Source of the DNA: Nautilus pompilius
Taxonomy: Eukaryota; Mollusca; Cephalopoda; Nautilida; Nautilidae
DNA length: 64,000 nucleotides
Reading direction: 5' to 3'
Assembly (NCBI GenBank): GCA_018389105.1
Contig: JACATO010002132.1
Span: 186,001 to 250,000 of the forward strand
The position numbers were made by a program, and so were the translations under genes. Position 1 is the stretch's first letter. Each line of letters begins with the position of its first letter. The notes below the pieces were generated by a model. The model was not told the DNA's origin. It made no database searches and saw only the letters and a list, made by a program, of their open reading frames with translations. Shown piece by piece: positions 25,701 to 35,558 of this stretch.

Positions 25701-27029
25701 GCTGTAGATATTGCTACTGTGTTAAGAAGAGCTTTCATCGGGCTGACCATTTGATTTAGAATTTCTCTGCCTTTTTCTTCATACTCCCTGAAGCTTGTTC
25801 AATGTCATTCTCTGATATCTTAAGTCTTTGAAACATTGTTCTTACTTCACAGTCACCATATAGTATCCTACAGTATGGCGGATAAACAACATTTCTTATC
25901 ACCACTATCAATCAGTCTCTATTATGTTGCTACTAAGGCTACAGAAAAGCTGTTTTTTGTTAACTTCAATGTATTTTTTTCCCCCTGAGGTATCCTATCG
26001 AAGCAATTTTTCCTCAGCTTCAGAAACAATTTTGTAGTACTGTTCATCTTCATGTACATTAGCCAGACATTAAAAGTTTGATCGTATGGTTCCATCCCTA
26101 CTTGACCTTGTTCTAAATTGTAATTGCCTTACTCCCAGAACAGCATTCTGGCCAATTTCCACCACTGCTAATAGCTATACTCACCAACAATTTATTCCAA
26201 CCCTTGACAATTCGGTTACTAAAAGGTTTTTTGATATCTAATCATGCTGGAAACTTAACTAAGCTGTAATTATTGTCTCTCTTTAGCTAAGCTGAAAAAA
26301 CCTGGGAGTAAGAAATTTATTGTGGGGCTTAGAATGGTGGCAAAAATTATGGCACTACCTTATTTTTTAAACAAAATACCAAATGCTTATTAAAACGTAA
26401 GATTGAATTTTTAGCATAATAAAGCTAGTCATCTTTTGTGGTGAATCGGCTTTGATAAATGCTCCTTTTTTGTTATTGTTCTGATGTCGTCAAACCTGTA
26501 TAGAGGAGGAACGCCCTCCCCCTGGTGACAGTTTCCTAAACCAAGCAGAAGATAATAGGGTGCCACTAGCCTCCTGCAGAAACTCCCTGCTAGAACCACT
26601 TATTTTCCATGTGGTCGGCTGGTAAAGAAGAGCAAGAGAAAACCATGTCTGAGAGGTACACCAAATCAAGCCGTCCCAACCAAGACAGGCCTCCAGTCTA
26701 GCAGTCTGGTAGTCTGCTAATGGACCATCATGCTGTCCAGGTGGAAATGGCAAAAATTATTATTATAAACCCTTGCATTTTTAACACAAGGAAAATAAGG
26801 ATTTATGCAATGGAAATAAGAGTTTCTAGACTATTATTATCAGAAATTGCATGTTTTTTTTAAATTTGTGGAAACAAAAGTTTTCTTATGAACTTTAAAT
26901 AATTATCTATTTGATTTCTTATACAAGTCTCCCAAAATGCTATTACCAGTGTTATTTGTCTTTTTTTCCTTTTAGATATTCTACATAAAACAACACATTC
27001 TGTTCCTTTGTGACAAGCAAAAAGGATGA
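7725..27029 (+). CDS. CDP-alcohol phosphatidyltransferase, phosphatidylinositol synthase-like, complete seven-exon gene
   Basis: Integral-membrane enzyme family that transfers a phosphatidyl group from CDP-diacylglycerol to an alcohol such as inositol. Coding exons: 7725-7764, 11090-11185, 11649-11704, 14550-14606, 15942-16059, 18792-18964 and 26976-27029. All junctions are GT-AG, phases agree, and the total is 594 bases (197 residues plus TGA). The start has a good context (ACCAATGG). The N-terminus LLYVPNRIDYIRL matches the VPNLIGYARI-type start of CDIPT. The family signature is complete: Asp45, Asp48-Gly49, Ala52-Arg53, Gly62, Asp66 and Asp70 (LDGIDGYLARK ... FGAWLDIVTD). Hydrophobic segments lie near residues 20-45, 85-95, 125-140 and 160-185. 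The middle region (WPWFVKKVM, FKTPFGFY) is unlike canonical CDIPT, so I assign the family but not the substrate. Intron 6 (8 kb) holds the nested transposons. Confidence 0.9.
8020..8740. repeat. 32-bp minisatellite with shorter variant units, about 22 copies
   Basis: Contiguous units of AGTCTGGAACCTAGCCCC plus TTCAGTCATAATCT (32 bases), with C/A and C/T variants. Three units near 8385, 8440 and 8591 are shortened to about 24 bases (GGAAGATAGGTGATAATCT). Each of these is followed by a unit carrying TCTAGAACATAG, so short and long units move as a pair. The block at 8281-8350 is repeated at 8521-8590. It lies in intron 1 of the phosphatidyltransferase gene. Units abut without spacers, so it is not a CRISPR array. 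Confidence 0.95.
8741..11089. other. phosphatidyltransferase intron 1, right part, nothing recognised
   Basis: AT-rich intron with poly-T and poly-A runs. No second ATG exon or repeat with clear ends was found. Confidence 0.5.
12225..12510 (+). repeat. diverged SINE, family 2
   Basis: A diverged copy of the dispersed family also seen at 26490, 29640, 37545 and 45660. It has a B-box-like GGGTCCAACTC, then TGGTTTCTTCTTGCTCTTCTGTACCAG and TTCCTCTTAAAGCTTAAAG, which align with the core (GGTTTCTTCT, CCAGCTGGCCACAT, TTTCCTC) of the other copies. It lies in phosphatidyltransferase intron 3. The boundaries are approximate. Confidence 0.5.
13199..13535 (+). mobile_element. tRNA-derived SINE, family 1, with 12-bp target duplication
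   Basis: A 337-bp element flanked by identical ATTATCAGTAAT copies at 13187-13198 and 13536-13547. The head is tRNA-like: an A box near TTAGTGGTGAGAGTG and a B box GGGTTCAATTC. It is followed by CCTTGAGCGAGGTACTTTAC, which resembles a central motif shared by several metazoan SINEs, a unique body, and a (GAA)n tail. It is RNA polymerase III-type and depends on a LINE for mobility (family knowledge). A second copy, at 38112, matches along most of the length with an internal deletion. Confidence 0.93.
14607..15941. other. phosphatidyltransferase intron 4, nothing recognised
   Basis: AT-rich sequence with a short TC run near 15571-15596; no coding or mobile feature recognised. Confidence 0.5.
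16772..16938 (+). CDS. candidate alternative terminal exon of the phosphatidyltransferase gene
   Basis: An AG after a nine-T tract ends at 16771. The segment starts CT CCA ATG; joined to exon 5, which ends in phase 1 with G, it reads Ala-Pro-Met-Ala and stays open for 54 codons to TAG at 16938. The tail would be hydrophilic (MADLLKVQYPSAMKIT at its start). It would replace the two C-terminal exons and lose the last membrane segments. Evidence is the acceptor and the compatible phase only, so it may be chance. Confidence 0.3.
16939..18791. other. phosphatidyltransferase intron 5, right part, nothing recognised
   Basis: Strongly AT-rich intron sequence. No open frame, tRNA-like head or inverted ends recognised. 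Confidence 0.5.
19454..20138 (-). pseudogene. Tc1 transposase, C-terminal part (separated by insertion)
   Basis: The DDE catalytic region of Tc1 transposase. It contains MMIWAAMSSAGVGPL at 19907 downward, FQQDLAPAHSAKTT with the second Asp, and after a frame break near 19680 the run DWPANSPDLNPIENLWG with the catalytic Glu (DD34E spacing). The frame ends at 19454. The N-terminal part lies about 4.3 kb away at 24418-24731. Confidence 0.9.
20702..22804 (-). pseudogene. hAT transposase pseudogene
   Basis: The start ATG at 22804 (MKRQQNILEFMRK) is followed by an acidic, Ser/Thr-rich N-terminal region and a C-x2-C segment (LGCDHCAKF) like a BED/TTF-type zinc finger. Catalytic-domain motifs follow: VIVDEASTIS, IAFCSDGASVMLG and IWHCLNHPLQ. 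The C-terminal dimerisation region reads SSAEAERGFSRMNII and SWDATPSFKTWL. This arrangement resembles the hAT group related to KIAA1586. It is broken by an in-frame TAA at 22484-22486 and frameshifts near 22020 and between 21547 and 21646. The remaining frames are long, so decay is recent. Confidence 0.88.
22890..23459. mobile_element. Tigger/pogo-like MITE nested in the hAT element
   Basis: A 570-bp non-coding element between TA dinucleotides at 22888-22889 and 23460-23461. The left end CAGTCGACCCCTGCGTAATC resembles the reverse complement of the right end (CAGTTGTCCCCCTGGTATTC). Both sides contain CGCGGT/ACCGCG and a stretch about Afresh 'TCGCGGTTTTTC', the look of pogo/Tigger MITEs. It is the innermost level of the transposon nest. 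Confidence 0.8.
24418..24731 (-). pseudogene. Tc1 transposase, N-terminal part
   Basis: Starts at ATG 24731 (MGKTADLTVVQKTLIDTLH), followed by a helix-turn-helix with AERAGCSQSAVSKHI. After a frameshift near 24580 it continues as LERIVEQSRFKNLGELH and ATMHRRVQEMGYK. This is the paired-like DNA-binding half of the enzyme whose catalytic half lies at 19454-20138; the hAT element lies between. Confidence 0.9.
25319..25830 (+). repeat. dispersed repeat, copy A of an unclassified family
   Basis: The sequence GGAGGTGGAAATGGGAAAAA, ATTATACA, TTATGACATTAC and TTGTTCTTCATGACTGC, together with ATTGAGTGGG and GGTCCATT, recurs in the same order at 48386-48830. No coding motif or tRNA head is seen. The limits are approximate. 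It sits in phosphatidyltransferase intron 6. Confidence 0.6.
26490..26750 (-). repeat. SINE, family 2
   Basis: Read on the minus strand, this has a tRNA-like head with CAGACTACCAGACTGCT, then GGTTTTCTCTTGCTCTTC, CCAGCCGACCACATGG and AGGAAACTGTCACCAGG, the order seen at 29640-29950. It lies just upstream of the last exon of the phosphatidyltransferase gene. Boundaries are approximate. Confidence 0.6.
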
Positions 27030-28390
27030 CAGATGTTTCAGAAGCCTATCTTTTTAGATTCTTCGCATCAGATTGGAGTTCTTTCAAATGCGGGTGACCA
27101 TGCCTTTGTAACTTTTTTTGTTGGAGTTATTTCCCTTGGATTATTTTGCGTGTAAATAATTTTGTTTTTTTGTAAAATGAACTAGTTAAGTGTAGTTTGT
27201 AGATTCTGACCAATTGGCTTTATATTATTTTATATAGTCATGATTGCTTGGATAAGAACTTCACAGCTATAAATTACTTGGTATCCAAATCTAGTATAGT
27301 GGTGGCCAAAAGTTTTGCATTATCCAAAACAATGACTCGCATTCCTTTGTTTATTTATAGCAACTGCATGCACCATCTGGATCTAGTCTGCTGATTATTT
27401 GGAAGACTTGCCCACATTAAAAAGCTAGAAAATCTCTCAACTGCTTTTGAGCATAAGTTGGTAAGATGTCTGCCAGAGCAGACTCAACGCTGATTCTTTT
27501 GCCTTTTCATCTCTTCAAGAAACTTCATTTGCCATCTTAATTGAACAGCTGGAATGTCCCTGTGATTGGAACCTAAATGTGAGTTTTTGTAGCATTGTGG
27601 AAAGGTTTTCCAAACTGTTAGCAGTTTTTTTTTTTTTTTAAAAAGTCAGAATCAAGTTACATATGCAGCAGCTTTTGAGTATTTATAGTGTCATCAGTAC
27701 GATGTCTAAGTATTTTTTTGTTTCTGATTCATGATTTATACATCTCTTTTGTCAAAATATCACAAAGTGTGTATTTATAGCAGCTTACTGGTTTATTATT
27801 CTATAGCTACATCTCCACAAGAAATGACTGTGTTAAGTACATTTGATCACAGAGGTCCTACGAATCTTAAAATTGTGTTTAAAAATGCATTTTTACATCC
27901 ATCACTCAATGTATGCTCAATATTGTTTAAAAATATTAGGTGATGCAATAACTCTAGCTATCACTGTATATATTTATATTAAATGGTAATTGTCTACTTT
28001 TTTGTTTTAAAAGTTATTTTGCCAACATGTATTTGATGTTTATATTTGAATGAAAGGTTCAGAAGCAGTTGAGAGAGTTAACTTCTACTAGAAAGAGTTA
28101 TATTTTTCTCTGCATTCAGCTGAACAACAACAGATATACTTACGTATATTTATACTTGCCATTTATTAAATAGCATCTGTTATTGATTCGATGAACAAAT
28201 TCAACAAATATCATTTAATTTAAAGCATTAATTAAAAGTTTTAATTTATGTTGTGCCTTCTTTTACCTTGTTACCTGATACAAAGATAAAAGTCAGATGG
28301 CCCATTCTGAGATACCCATACCATGTACATTTGTATATGCTGTGGCTTTGGTTTTTTTTTTTAAATAAATAGACATGTATTGTACCAATC
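27030..28390 (+). terminator. 3'UTR and candidate polyadenylation signal of the phosphatidyltransferase gene
   Basis: AT-rich sequence after the TGA at 27027-27029. The first AATAAA I find is at 28364-28369, giving a possible 3'UTR of about 1.35 kb. No coding frame of note lies in between. Transcript data would be needed to place the real end. Confidence 0.4.
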
Positions 28391-28855
28391 TCTGTTTTCA
28401 GACATCTTTAACAATTTTATGTACAGAATATTTGCTATTTATGAATATATGCAAACTACTGGCAAATGCACTTTCCAGAAACATTCCTTTTAACATCTTT
28501 ATTTCATTGTTGTTGCTTTTTTTTAAAATGTGTGTAAAGTGAATTATTAATATCAGCATTTCAGTTGTTAGCCAGTGGAGTGAGGAGGACAAATAATTTT
28601 ACTTTAACATGCACCATCAGGCATTCTGCCAATCTGCTGATTTTTTCCAGATACTTCTGTTGGCACTTTTGGAAACATGGAGTCTGCCTGTCATTGAGTT
28701 AACTAGCATTTTTTCTAGGTCCTTAGAACCCTTGTTATGAACGCAAGCAGAATCTTTGATTGCATGTTTACCATTTTTGTTTTATAATGTAAATATTAAT
28801 AATCAGAAGTAATTCTTAAATCGGTAGATTACGTTTGGATGCTAATATTTGACTA

Positions 28856-29325
28856 CAGGTCGACCCTTATCTGAAATTCTGAAAACCAAAAAGCTCAAAA
28901 ATCCAAAATATTTTTGGAGCACTTTCAGTGGAAAATTCCAGAAGGTTCTTCGGCAACGCGTGGGTCCCAACACACTTGATGTATGCGCATTACTCATCGT
29001 AATTTTTGTTGGTGTGCATATACTTTGAAAATGTCGAAAAGGCCTGCAAATACTCCTACGGTACCAGTAGGCCTACTGTAGTGATAGCTTACCTTTATGA
29101 TGGTTATATGTACATCTTTTTCTTATGGTTTCATGTACAAAATGATTTTAGAATATTGCATAAAACTACCTGTGGGCTATATGTATCCATATGCAGTTAT
29201 AATGTTGTAAATGAACTTGTGCCCAGTGCCCTGTGGGTTAGTTACCAACCTCTGTTGGTATAGCTACATTCCAGAATCCGAAACACATTTGGCCCTAAGG
29301 ATTTCAGATAAGGATTCTCAACCTG
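28856..29325. mobile_element. Tigger-like MITE
   Basis: A 470-bp element between TA at 28854-28855 and 29326-29327. The left end CAGGTCGACCCTTATCTGAA and the reverse complement of the right end CAGGTTGAGAATCCTTATCT share the CAGGTxGA...CTTATCTGAAAT pattern typical of Tigger-derived MITEs. It is non-coding and lies downstream of the phosphatidyltransferase gene. Confidence 0.8.
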
Positions 29326-29639
29326 TAGTGCCTTTAAATTCCTTTATAAACAACAACTTGCATAGTGCCATGGTTACTGCTAGTAAATGCTTCTATTCCT
29401 ATACCCTGTGGGGCTTGGTACTTCCATCTTTAGCAGGAAATGGAAAACCCCTCTGTTTAGTTTTGGGAGGAAATGAGTGCATTTTGTACTGCTTTACAAT
29501 CTCTCTCTCAACAAGAACCACTGGTAATTTATTTCATTCATTTACAACTCTATTGCTAAATTTGTTGCTGCCTTTCTTTCTAGTGTAAAGTTATGCTTGA
29601 TACTTTAGTCATTGTGTAGTTTAACCCCTGGTGAGTAGC

Positions 29640-29950
29640 CAAAACATCTCTCTTCAGACCTGCGACACACCGACATCAGCACATTAAGCCACAGCCATTC
29701 TCCAGAGGAAACCCCTTGGTGTCAGTTTCTTAAACCAAGCAGACAATAGGGCATAAAGTTTAGCTGCAATCCTACTGCAGGAAGTCTTTACAAGAACCCT
29801 TTATTTTTAGATATGGGAGGAAACCCACTTACATATGTTGGCTGGTAAAGAGCAGAAGAAACCATGTCAGAGGGGTTAGCCAATCATGACTGGGATTTAA
29901 ACTTGGGCCATTAGCTTTAGCAGACCACTGGATCATCAAGCCCAATGAGT
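29640..29950 (-). repeat. SINE, family 2
   Basis: On the minus strand it starts near 29945 with a tRNA-like head: GATCCAGTGGTCTGCTAAAG and a B-box-like AAGTTTAAATCCC. The family body follows (GGTTTCTTCTGCTCTTTACC, CCAACATATGTAAG, TTTCCTCCCATATC). This is one of the best preserved heads of this family in the window. Confidence 0.7.
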
Positions 29951-30224
29951 GACCTAAAAAAGTATTTGTAAACTCTTATTGTATCTTTCCTCAATTATCT
30001 AAACAACATGTGTAAGTCTAATATTGTTCCTCAGATTGTAAACACTTTGTAACATTCTGACAAACCCTTGCAGAACTCCAATAGTTCAGCATCCTTTCTT
30101 GGATACGGACTTCACAGTGTATCTGAACTAGAGAAACAATTTCTTTGGTTTTATGTTTGTTAGCTTGGCTAATTATTCCTATTATCTGTAACAACTGGAA
30201 CACCGGTGCTTTGCTACAGAACCC

Positions 30225-30345
30225 GCTGCAATATCTGTAATTGAGTTAGTACTTTTTGTCACATGTAGAACGCTGCGTAGAATGTGTGTGGTGTGTGTAT
30301 CCACAGTATCTCAAGATACTGAAAACTCACGGACAGCTGAAGCAC
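30225..30345. repeat. SINE fragment related to the 1967-2161 inverted pair
   Basis: GCAATATCTGTAATTGAGTTAGT and CACAGTATCTCAAGATACTGA with GACAGCTGA match, in the same order, the sequence at about 1922-2015. This supports a dispersed family rather than a local hairpin. Confidence 0.5.
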
Positions 30346-30661
30346 TGTTTTTTGTTTTGCATTTTTCAAATTTTATGTATTTTCAAGTAATAACATCACT
30401 CAGATTCTTTTTTCTGCCATGTGATGATGATTACAATTTACATTGACTGAATAAATATACAGTTTTCTCTAACAGGTTTTGGGGCGATCATATAAAGATA
30501 CAGATTCATGTAATTTCATTGATGCTAGTGTATTTTTGGTTAAAATAGTTGGTTGCATTAAAATAATCATCCGTTGCTTCCAAAATTCACTAAAAGGAAT
30601 GCAAAACAGAACACACATCAACAGAGCATTATAATTTATTCACAAAAAATTTAAAATGTCT

Positions 30662-30706
30662 GATAATAATAATAATAATAATAATAATAATAGTAATAAA
30701 TGATGG
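30662..30706. repeat. (AAT)n microsatellite
   Basis: About ten tandem AAT/ATA triplets in the intergenic region. Confidence 0.9.
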
Positions 30707-31874
30707 TAATTATAGTAAAGAAGAAGAAAAAATGGCTGATATACTGAACCAGCAGTGATAATGCAGAGGAAGAAAACATTGATACTTGCAGCTATGAAAA
30801 TGGAGTACACAAAATATCAGCTGCAACAGACTGGTTGTAGTTTACAAGTTTCATTGTTATAATAGGTTAGTGATTTTGCAAAGAAAAAACTACTGGCCTT
30901 CTACAAAGTGTGTATACATATACATGTAATAGAAACCTACAATTACTCTTGTAGTGGTCCCCTGAGATTTAACTCTGTTAGTGGAGTTTGTCCCCTATAA
31001 GCCTAAGAAATGAACAAACACATCCAACTTAGCAAAGCATTTAAAAAATTTTTGTTTTCTCTTTTTCAGTTTGGGATTTATGCTAAAATATAAAACGCTG
31101 AATAGCATATCAGTTAATGGTTAACTTTGTTATTTCAGCGATTCTGTTACTTATGTATAAAGCACATTTCTATTTCTTAACCAGAAGTCGACCATGGATG
31201 TAAAGAAGGCTGTGCCACAAACTTCACGGAAGTTTTCAGAGGGTAACTGCTGTTAAGGAATTGCATTTGCAGGTAAGTGTTTGTTTTTAATTTGTTACGC
31301 TAAAATCCATTCAAAAAAGAAATCAAACCAACCCACAAAGACGATGATGCGTTATAATGTAGAGAGAAAATTGTTGAATAGTGCTTCACAAATGTCTCGC
31401 TTGATTATGTTACATGCGGTGGAATACATTGGAGATAATTAACTACGTGCAGCTGCTGGGCACTGACAAATGCCGACAAAAAATAAGAGATACGTGACAC
31501 AGTGTGTTACCAATAAGAAAGAATTGTATGGAAATGGCAGTGTGCATTCTTCTGCTGCAAACTCTCTCTAATTTGAAAAAATAAAAATTTTGTTTAAAGA
31601 TTGGCTGCGTGCAGCAGATATGGCCGGAAGTCTGAATAATTTTAGAACGGATCTATTACTGTTTCCTTTCTTGTGTGCAAAGCGCACCAATCCCTAATGT
31701 ACATCTGGTCTCTGACAATCAGTAAGAACAGTATTACGAAGAAAGTTGGAATGTATACGTAAACTGGGAATTATTACAAGAAATCGTAAAGATCAAGAAT
31801 GGTCAACTACTTTTTGATTTTTTTTTCATTTCTCTATATTTTTTTGCTTTTTTTTGTGGTAAAATCTCGTGAAG

Positions 31875-31961
31875 CGGCTCCTTTTTGTGAGAATGCATCA
31901 GAACTGGAACTTCCATTGTTGGCCATGTGAAGAAGACATCCGAATCAAATTCCTCAGAGAG
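31875..31961 (+). CDS. exon-like segment of an unidentified gene
   Basis: An acceptor (…GTGAAG) after a long T-rich tract and a good donor (GAG|GTGAGA) bound 29 open codons including FVRMHQNWNFHCWPCEED and IRIKFLRE. The phase is 0 at both ends and joins in frame to the segment at 34856-34960. A further exon-like segment at 31185-31242 (DHGCKEGCATNFTEVFR) has GT-AG borders, but its end phase does not join directly to this one. The residue composition (Trp, Cys, charged) looks like real protein. I do not recognise the family. Confidence 0.35.
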
Positions 31962-34855
31962 GTGAGAGCCGCATCCAGTGAATGGAACTTTTTCTCCTCC
32001 CTCTCATTATAAAAATTTGAATTTTGCTGTTTTTCTTTAGCAACAGAAAATTCCATAAATTTTTAACCCTTTGAGGAGCATGTCCATATATTTACAGGGA
32101 GTAAGTCGGGTATTGATACCGATCCTGTAAATATACGTTACACGTATGGACTTCCTGAAGTCATTTCCACATATACTCATATGTTGAGAGTTTGAAAGCC
32201 TGTAGTATCTCGCAGGCATTTAAGAGACGGAGAAAATGTCCATTCTTTAATAGCTCCTTGGTCATCTAATGGATGTTTGTCAATAGTATTACGGATTTAA
32301 AGTCACCAGCATGTACTGAGTCAGTATTGGTGGTGTTGGAGAATAGAGATGTAATTCTAATGACAGAATTTTAACTAATCGCAATTCAGCAATTAATTTT
32401 CTGTAGCCATTCAATTCTTGTCTGCTTTAGAAAACAAAAAAAAAGAAAGTGTTGGAAGGCTTTACTTTTAGAGAGAGAGAGAGACTATGCTCCATTAACT
32501 GCCACTTCACAAGTAATAGCTGCTGACAAAGAGGAAAAAAACGTATATCTTTAAGGGTTTAATTACCAGGCTTAGATTAAGCAGCGATATTACAGTTTAT
32601 TGACTGACATTTTTTTATATGTCAAAATACCTTAGATAATTAATTTTTTTCTGAATGTTTCAGATTAATGTATATTGCTGTTAGTTTGTGCTCTGTGTAG
32701 GATGTAATGTGTTTATCTTCCGTTACATTAACGTCTTTTGTGTATCCTGAATCTGCATGTTGAATGGCGTTTGTTAGCAATGTGGGAATGATAAATGCTG
32801 GCAAACTATGGGCACAGTAGACATAACCCCGCTTCTGTTGGACTCGATGGTTTTGAGATCTCACTAAGGCAGGTTTTAAAACATGATGGGAAGCTAGAGT
32901 TTTTTGTTTTCTATTTTAAAACTTCTGTATCTACAATTCTCCATGGTTTGTCAGTCTCCCATTGTTAACAAGTATTTTATTTTCTAATGTGCACAAGTTT
33001 ATTGAAATCCTTAACCAATTCATCCTCAGGAAAGGAGAAAAGCTGAAAAAAAAAAAAAAACTTCGAAGTAATGGGATGTGTTTCAGGAAACAGTAACAGA
33101 CTCGTGGGCTGCATCTGTTGTGTTTGTATGCATGCTGACTGGGGGAGTGGCAGGCATTATATGCTAAGTGTAATTTGGTTAAACTATCGGTGACACCAAA
33201 GACTTGCTCAGGAAAGACCCAGCCATATAAGAGGTGTGAGGCATTTAAATTTTAAAGTCCAGGGATTTCAGGACGCACCAGAATTTGCACCGATAGTTGA
33301 CTGCTTCGTTGATGATGTAATCCCTTGCCGTGTATTTAAATCTTCCTGACAGAGAATTTTTTTCTAAAATTGCAGTAACAGAACAGTGATTCCATAGAGT
33401 GCAAAATATCTGGAAACTTGCATGTAGAACACTGTTGGCAGAATAAAAACAAATTGGTAGTAAGTTTCATATTTCAGAAACCTGGGTTTATAATAAAAAA
33501 TAATCACGAAGCATATTGACGAGGCTTTAAATCCACAGTCCATAGCTTTCTTTAGCTAGCTACACAAAATGTACTTACTAAGTATGGAAATGAAAAAAAA
33601 AACGAGATACAGTAGCATAATTAAGAGAGATTTTAATCACTAATTGAGAGACATGTTATGCAAATGTCACTCAACCTCATTAAATGTTTCTTTGCCTTTC
33701 CATTTCAAAAGTACACAAGCTGTTTACGTTTGGACAAACTTCAAATTGTATAAACGTAACATGATATAACAAACAAATTAACATCAATACACACACCTCT
33801 GGATTTTGCATTTTTCTTTTTTTTTTATGTTTTAGGATCTTTAAAAGATAACACAGCCATGGATTCAAGGTAATGTTTGAGCAATTATCCACTTGACTTG
33901 ATGGCATTTCATTCTTGTAGCCATGGCAACAAGAATAAAAACATGAAATGAGGGTTAATTGTATTTCAGATGTCTGCATCCTAGAAGACAGTTTTTATTA
34001 AAAGAGATGCTAACATTTTAAAAGCCGCTATTATTCTGTGAATGTGGATGTAAGTCAAAAATGTACATATCTTAAAAATATTTTGCTTAGTAATCTAATG
34101 GGAATTTAATTTTCTTTGTTATTATGCAGAAACGAATTAAAAAGATTTAAAAAAAAATTGCCTGGAGTATTTCAAGCTAAAAAAACTAAGGTTATTAACT
34201 GCAGGAAAATGTACCTAATGGTTAGGTTCCAGATTTTACACCACAATAACCGTGAATGCTGCAGTAAATGTGCATGCCTTGGAGGTCTCCACATGTGGTA
34301 CAGTATTAGTTCGATCACTGTCACATCCCTGGCTCAAGTAAATCAGGCACGAAAGACTTTTGATCTCATTAAAAACCCAACTGACTTTATTAGAGAAGAG
34401 GTCAATGCTGATTTGTTCTCTGTGTGAACCGGCCTTTCCTTTGTCCTTTCAGTGTTTTTATAAACCGAGACTTTTCCAAAGGGATAAATTCTAAATGGAT
34501 TGATTGTGCAAATCCACCATGTCCTGGCGTACAAGCACAGTCTTCTGGTATCACAGAGATTAAATGATGCATTAACCTGCTTGTTGATCAAATCTTTAAC
34601 GCTTACAAATGCACCAGTAAGCCGATGTTTAATCAGTGCATGGACCAGAACGAGTGCTTGGCTCAATCATTGTGCAAATGATGGGTAAAGAGTCATGATG
34701 AACTCGTAAGCACGTTCTTCCAGTGATGGATGTCCTTAATTTTATAGAGAGAGAGAGAGAGACCTGGAATAACTTTTACAAGTAGAATTCTTCTTTTAAT
34801 TACAACCCATTATTTTACTTTTTTTTCTGCTTTTTTGTTGTTGTTGTTGTTTAAG
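31962..34855. other. intron-like stretch between two exon-like segments, nothing recognised
   Basis: AT-rich sequence. Open frames such as 34116-34427 have no recognisable domain and low-complexity composition, so I treat them as chance. Confidence 0.4.
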
Positions 34856-34960
34856 GTGCTCAATCTCTGTGACAGCTTGAGAATGCTGCAGCAAGACCCC
34901 CACTACCTGCCATCAATGCTCTGGTACAACTACCAAGGGAACTACCAATGCACTAAATAA
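34856..34960 (+). CDS. exon-like C-terminal segment of an unidentified gene
   Basis: A strong polypyrimidine tract and TTAAG acceptor precede 34 codons ending in TAA: VLNLCDSLRMLQQDPHYLPS, then MLWYNYQGNYQCTK. The other two frames close at once, so this frame stands out. With 31875-31961 it gives a 63-residue C-terminus with an amphipathic helix and Trp/Tyr/Cys-rich end. No family recognised; the gene's 5' part has not been found. A GTAAGT 15 bases after the stop could be a donor in the 3'UTR. Confidence 0.35.
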   Translation: MLNLCDSLRMLQQDPHYLPSMLWYNYQGNYQCTK

Positions 34961-35497
34961 TGTATCCGTAAGTACAAAGAATGCCAGCCATATGTTACCT
35001 GTAGAATTTACTCAGTCATTCTTGACAAACCTAATCTTCAGTTTGAAATAGGCCAGATATTTCATTTCATTAATTACATTTATCAAGACCCCTATTCTTG
35101 TCCTTTTTTTTTCTACAAAAATCTGTGCCCGCTTTCAGATGAAACTGATACAAATCACTCAGATGTCCTTTGTGATGACAACTTTTCTTGTAAAATTTGT
35201 AAACAGTTATTTAAAGGAAAACCACCACCTGTACCATTACATGTAACACGATTTTTACAATTTTAAAACATTATGAAAAAAAAAAAGAAAGTAAAATAAT
35301 AGTAATAAATAAAAAAAATCTTTAATTTTTGGCTAGTGAGAATACGATGGTAAATAGATCATGTGACAGAGCTTGTCCTGGCGGGACTGGTTTGAGATGG
35401 TTCTGTGAGCTGACGTCGGAGAGGACGTACAAACAACACATGAAGCGTGTGTTGCGTTACCCACTTTCAAGTCAGGACAGTTTTGCATCCAGTGAAG

Positions 35498-35500
<3 letters not shown>

Positions 35501-35547
<47 letters not shown>

Positions 35548-35558
35548 CGCACGTGCGT
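35501..35558. repeat. (GT)n(GC)n alternating purine-pyrimidine tract
   Basis: About 58 bases of GT repeats passing into GCGCGCGCGC and ACGTGCG. Unbroken purine-pyrimidine alternation favours Z-DNA under negative supercoiling (established knowledge). Confidence 0.9.

Noticed and set aside
34116-34427. 103-codon plus-strand open frame
   Set aside because: No recognisable domain, Lys-rich start in AT-rich sequence, no matching splice context.
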